Translations under genes and position numbers: made by a program
Shown: piece by piece, positions 14,541-15,828 of the stretch
How positions within the stretch are numbered: the first letter of the stretch is position 1
Layout: every line of letters begins with the position of its first letter
Notes under the pieces: generated by a model
The model's database searches: none
Told to the model about the DNA's origin: nothing
What the model saw: the letters and a program-made list of their open reading frames with translations, nothing else
DNA from: Desulfobacteraceae bacterium UBA2230
Lineage (GTDB): Bacteria; Desulfobacterota; Desulfobacteria; Desulfobacterales; Desulfosarcinaceae
Length of the DNA stretch: 15,828 bases
Assembly (NCBI GenBank): GCA_002348005.1
Contig: DDYQ01000067.1
Coordinates: forward strand, 1-15,828
Reading direction: 5' to 3'

Positions 14541-15302
14541 ATGACCCTGTGTTTCCGCAAGCCCAAACCTAGCCGGGTTTTCCAGCATGTTGTGGATGAG
14601 ATTCAAACGGCCATTCTGGATGGCCGCCTCAAACCCGGCGACCAACTACCTTCCGAGATGAAGCTCAAGGAGATGTTCGACAGTAGTCGCGGCTCGATTC
14701 GCGAAGCCTTGCGCGTGTTGGAGCATAAAAGGCTGATCGATATCAAAACCGGTGTGTCCGGCGGGGCGGTGGTCCGGAAACCGGATCACCGCCTGGTCAC
14801 GGAAAGCCTTAATATGCTGGTTCAACTTCAGCACGTGTCACTGAACCACCTGCTGGAGTTTCGCCAGGAGATTGAAGGCACGGTGGCAGGCTTGGCTGCC
14901 CAACGTGCTTCGGCGGAGAATCTCGCAGGACTTAACAACCTTTTGCGGGATGCGCGTTCTCTTTTGCGCCAAGCTGAAAAAAACGGCGACCGACTGCTGC
15001 AGATCGATACGCGCCTGCATGTCGAGATTGCCAAAATTTCGGCCAATCCTATTTTTGTCGCTGTGTTGCGCATGGTGCATGAAAACATCCTCGATGCCTA
15101 TGACTGGCTCGCACTGAAAAGCAGCTATGCCTTAACCAATAATTTCAAAGACATGGAGATTTTGGTGGCGGCTATCGCCGACGGCAATATGCAACGCGCC
15201 CGCACCCTTGCCCAGGAGCATGTGCGCAAGTGCCATCAATACGCAGGGCCCAGGGCAGCATCCGTCCGCACGTCAGACCATGCTCCCAATCAACCCGTAT
15301 AA
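14541..15302 (+). CDS. FadR-subfamily GntR transcriptional regulator (FCD domain)
   Basis: The 253-residue protein has an N-terminal winged helix-turn-helix of the GntR type (about 10-80): ILDGRLKPGDQLPSEMKLKEMF, then SRGSIREALRVLEHKRLI, the recognition-helix region. An all-helical FCD effector domain follows (about 95-232). Its metal-ligand pattern is partly visible: D156 and H160 in IDTRLHVEIA, with H227 or H232 near the end. The middle His expected before the IL-AI helix seems replaced (KDMEILVAAI). FCD regulators typically bind organic or amino acids. ATG 14541 is preceded by AGGA at 8 nt. Its stop is 12 nt before the aminotransferase ATG, so the pair is an operon and the regulator probably responds to ornithine/arginine-related metabolites (inference). 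An operator-like repeat lies in its own promoter. Confidence 0.9.
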   Translation: MTLCFRKPKPSRVFQHVVDEIQTAILDGRLKPGDQLPSEMKLKEMFDSSRGSIREALRVLEHKRLIDIKTGVSGGAVVRKPDHRLVTESLNMLVQLQHVSLNHLLEFRQEIEGTVAGLAAQRASAENLAGLNNLLRDARSLLRQAEKNGDRLLQIDTRLHVEIAKISANPIFVAVLRMVHENILDAYDWLALKSSYALTNNFKDMEILVAAIADGNMQRARTLAQEHVRKCHQYAGPRAASVRTSDHAPNQPV

Positions 15303-15314
15303 AGAGGTGGAATT

Positions 15315-15828
15315 ATGAAAACAACGGATTATATCGAAATGGAGCAAACCTACGGCGCCCACAATTACAAGCCTCTAGATGTGGTGTTGAGCCGCGGCCA
15401 GGGTATTTGGGTGTGGGATGTGGAGGGTAAACGCTATCTGGACTGCCTTTCCGCGTATTCGGCTGTCAACCAGGGCCATTGCCATCCCAAGATCATGGCG
15501 GCGATGGCGGAACAGGCCGAAAAGCTCACTTTGACATCCAGGGCATTCCGCAACGATCAGCTGGGGCTCTTCTACCAGGAATTATGCACCCTGACCCGCT
15601 CCCACAAGGTGCTGCCCATGAACAGCGGCGCTGAGGCCGTTGAAACCGCGATCAAAGCAGTCCGCAAGTGGGGCTATCAGGTCAAAGGTGTTCCCGAGGA
15701 CCAGGCGGAAATCATTGTCTGTGCCAATAATTTTCATGGCCGCACCATCACCATTGTGGGGTTCAGCACCGATCCGATTTCACGCAGCGGTTTCGGCCCC
15801 TTTACGCCCGGTTTCAAAATCATTCCCT
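15315..15828 (+). CDS. rocD: Ornithine aminotransferase (3' end missing)
   Basis: The first 171 residues of a class III PLP-dependent aminotransferase are visible. [48 protein letters not shown] is split over residues 13-60 and matches ornithine-oxo-acid aminotransferases closely. [14 protein letters not shown] (101-114) forms the PLP-phosphate loop, and NNFHGRT (138-144) contains the ring-stacking aromatic region. The catalytic Lys lies beyond the window. The enzyme transfers the delta-amino group of ornithine to 2-oxoglutarate, giving glutamate semialdehyde, on the arginine/ornithine-to-proline/glutamate route. AGAGGTGG precedes ATG 15315. It is in an operon with the GntR regulator. Other class III omega-aminotransferases are possible, but the [11 protein letters not shown] and SRAF segments favour RocD. 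Confidence 0.88.
   Translation, partial: MKTTDYIEMEQTYGAHNYKPLDVVLSRGQGIWVWDVEGKRYLDCLSAYSAVNQGHCHPKIMAAMAEQAEKLTLTSRAFRNDQLGLFYQELCTLTRSHKVLPMNSGAEAVETAIKAVRKWGYQVKGVPEDQAEIIVCANNFHGRTITIVGFSTDPISRSGFGPFTPGFKIIP

Overview
The window looks like chromosome from a sulfate-reducing or closely related anaerobic deltaproteobacterium (Desulfobacterota; Desulfosarcina/Desulfobacter-like is a guess). I infer this from the mixture of HdrA/QmoA-, QmoB/MvhD- and DsrK/HdrD-like redox proteins, a multi-PAS hybrid histidine kinase, and a gene that appears to need selenocysteine. No rRNA, tRNA, CRISPR array, transposase or phage gene was seen.

Layout. Positions 1-1893 (minus) hold a hybrid sensor kinase cut by the window edge inside its receiver domain. 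2134-3138 (minus) is an O-methyltransferase-like protein. 3139-3456 is a divergent intergenic region with an intrinsic-terminator hairpin and a possible 32-codon ORF. 3457-4616 (plus) is a two-gene operon: a membrane-anchored TPR protein and an ADP-ribose pyrophosphatase-type NUDIX hydrolase. From 4774 to 14290 every gene is on the minus strand. In transcription order these are: a PocR-domain protein, a QmoA/HdrA-like flavoprotein, a QmoB-like HdrA/ferredoxin/MvhD protein, a DsrK/HdrD-like iron-sulfur protein, a small lipoprotein, a Dus-family tRNA-dihydrouridine synthase, an MltD-like transglycosylase, Hsp33, and an MFS transporter. 14541-15828 (plus) holds a FadR-type GntR regulator followed by an ornithine aminotransferase gene that runs off the window.

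The main result is at 10407-10409. A naive reading ends the DsrK/HdrD-like gene at a UGA after 235 codons. The same frame then continues without another stop for 171 codons and encodes a complete CCG iron-sulfur domain (C293, C334-C335, C373xxC376). The UGA falls exactly where this family normally has the Cys of a 'CGH' motif, and a hairpin with a GG-starting loop resembling a bacterial SECIS lies just downstream. I therefore read one 407-residue selenoprotein, not two ORFs or a pseudogene.

The four genes 14290-9891 form a tight unit: the three redox genes overlap by 4 nt at both junctions. They plausibly make a soluble flavin/Fe-S electron-transfer complex. A good sigma70-like promoter precedes the PocR gene. 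It faces, across 250 bp, the GntR gene, whose promoter overlaps a near-ideal FadR-family operator. Partners, substrates and electron acceptors of the Hdr-like unit cannot be determined from this window.
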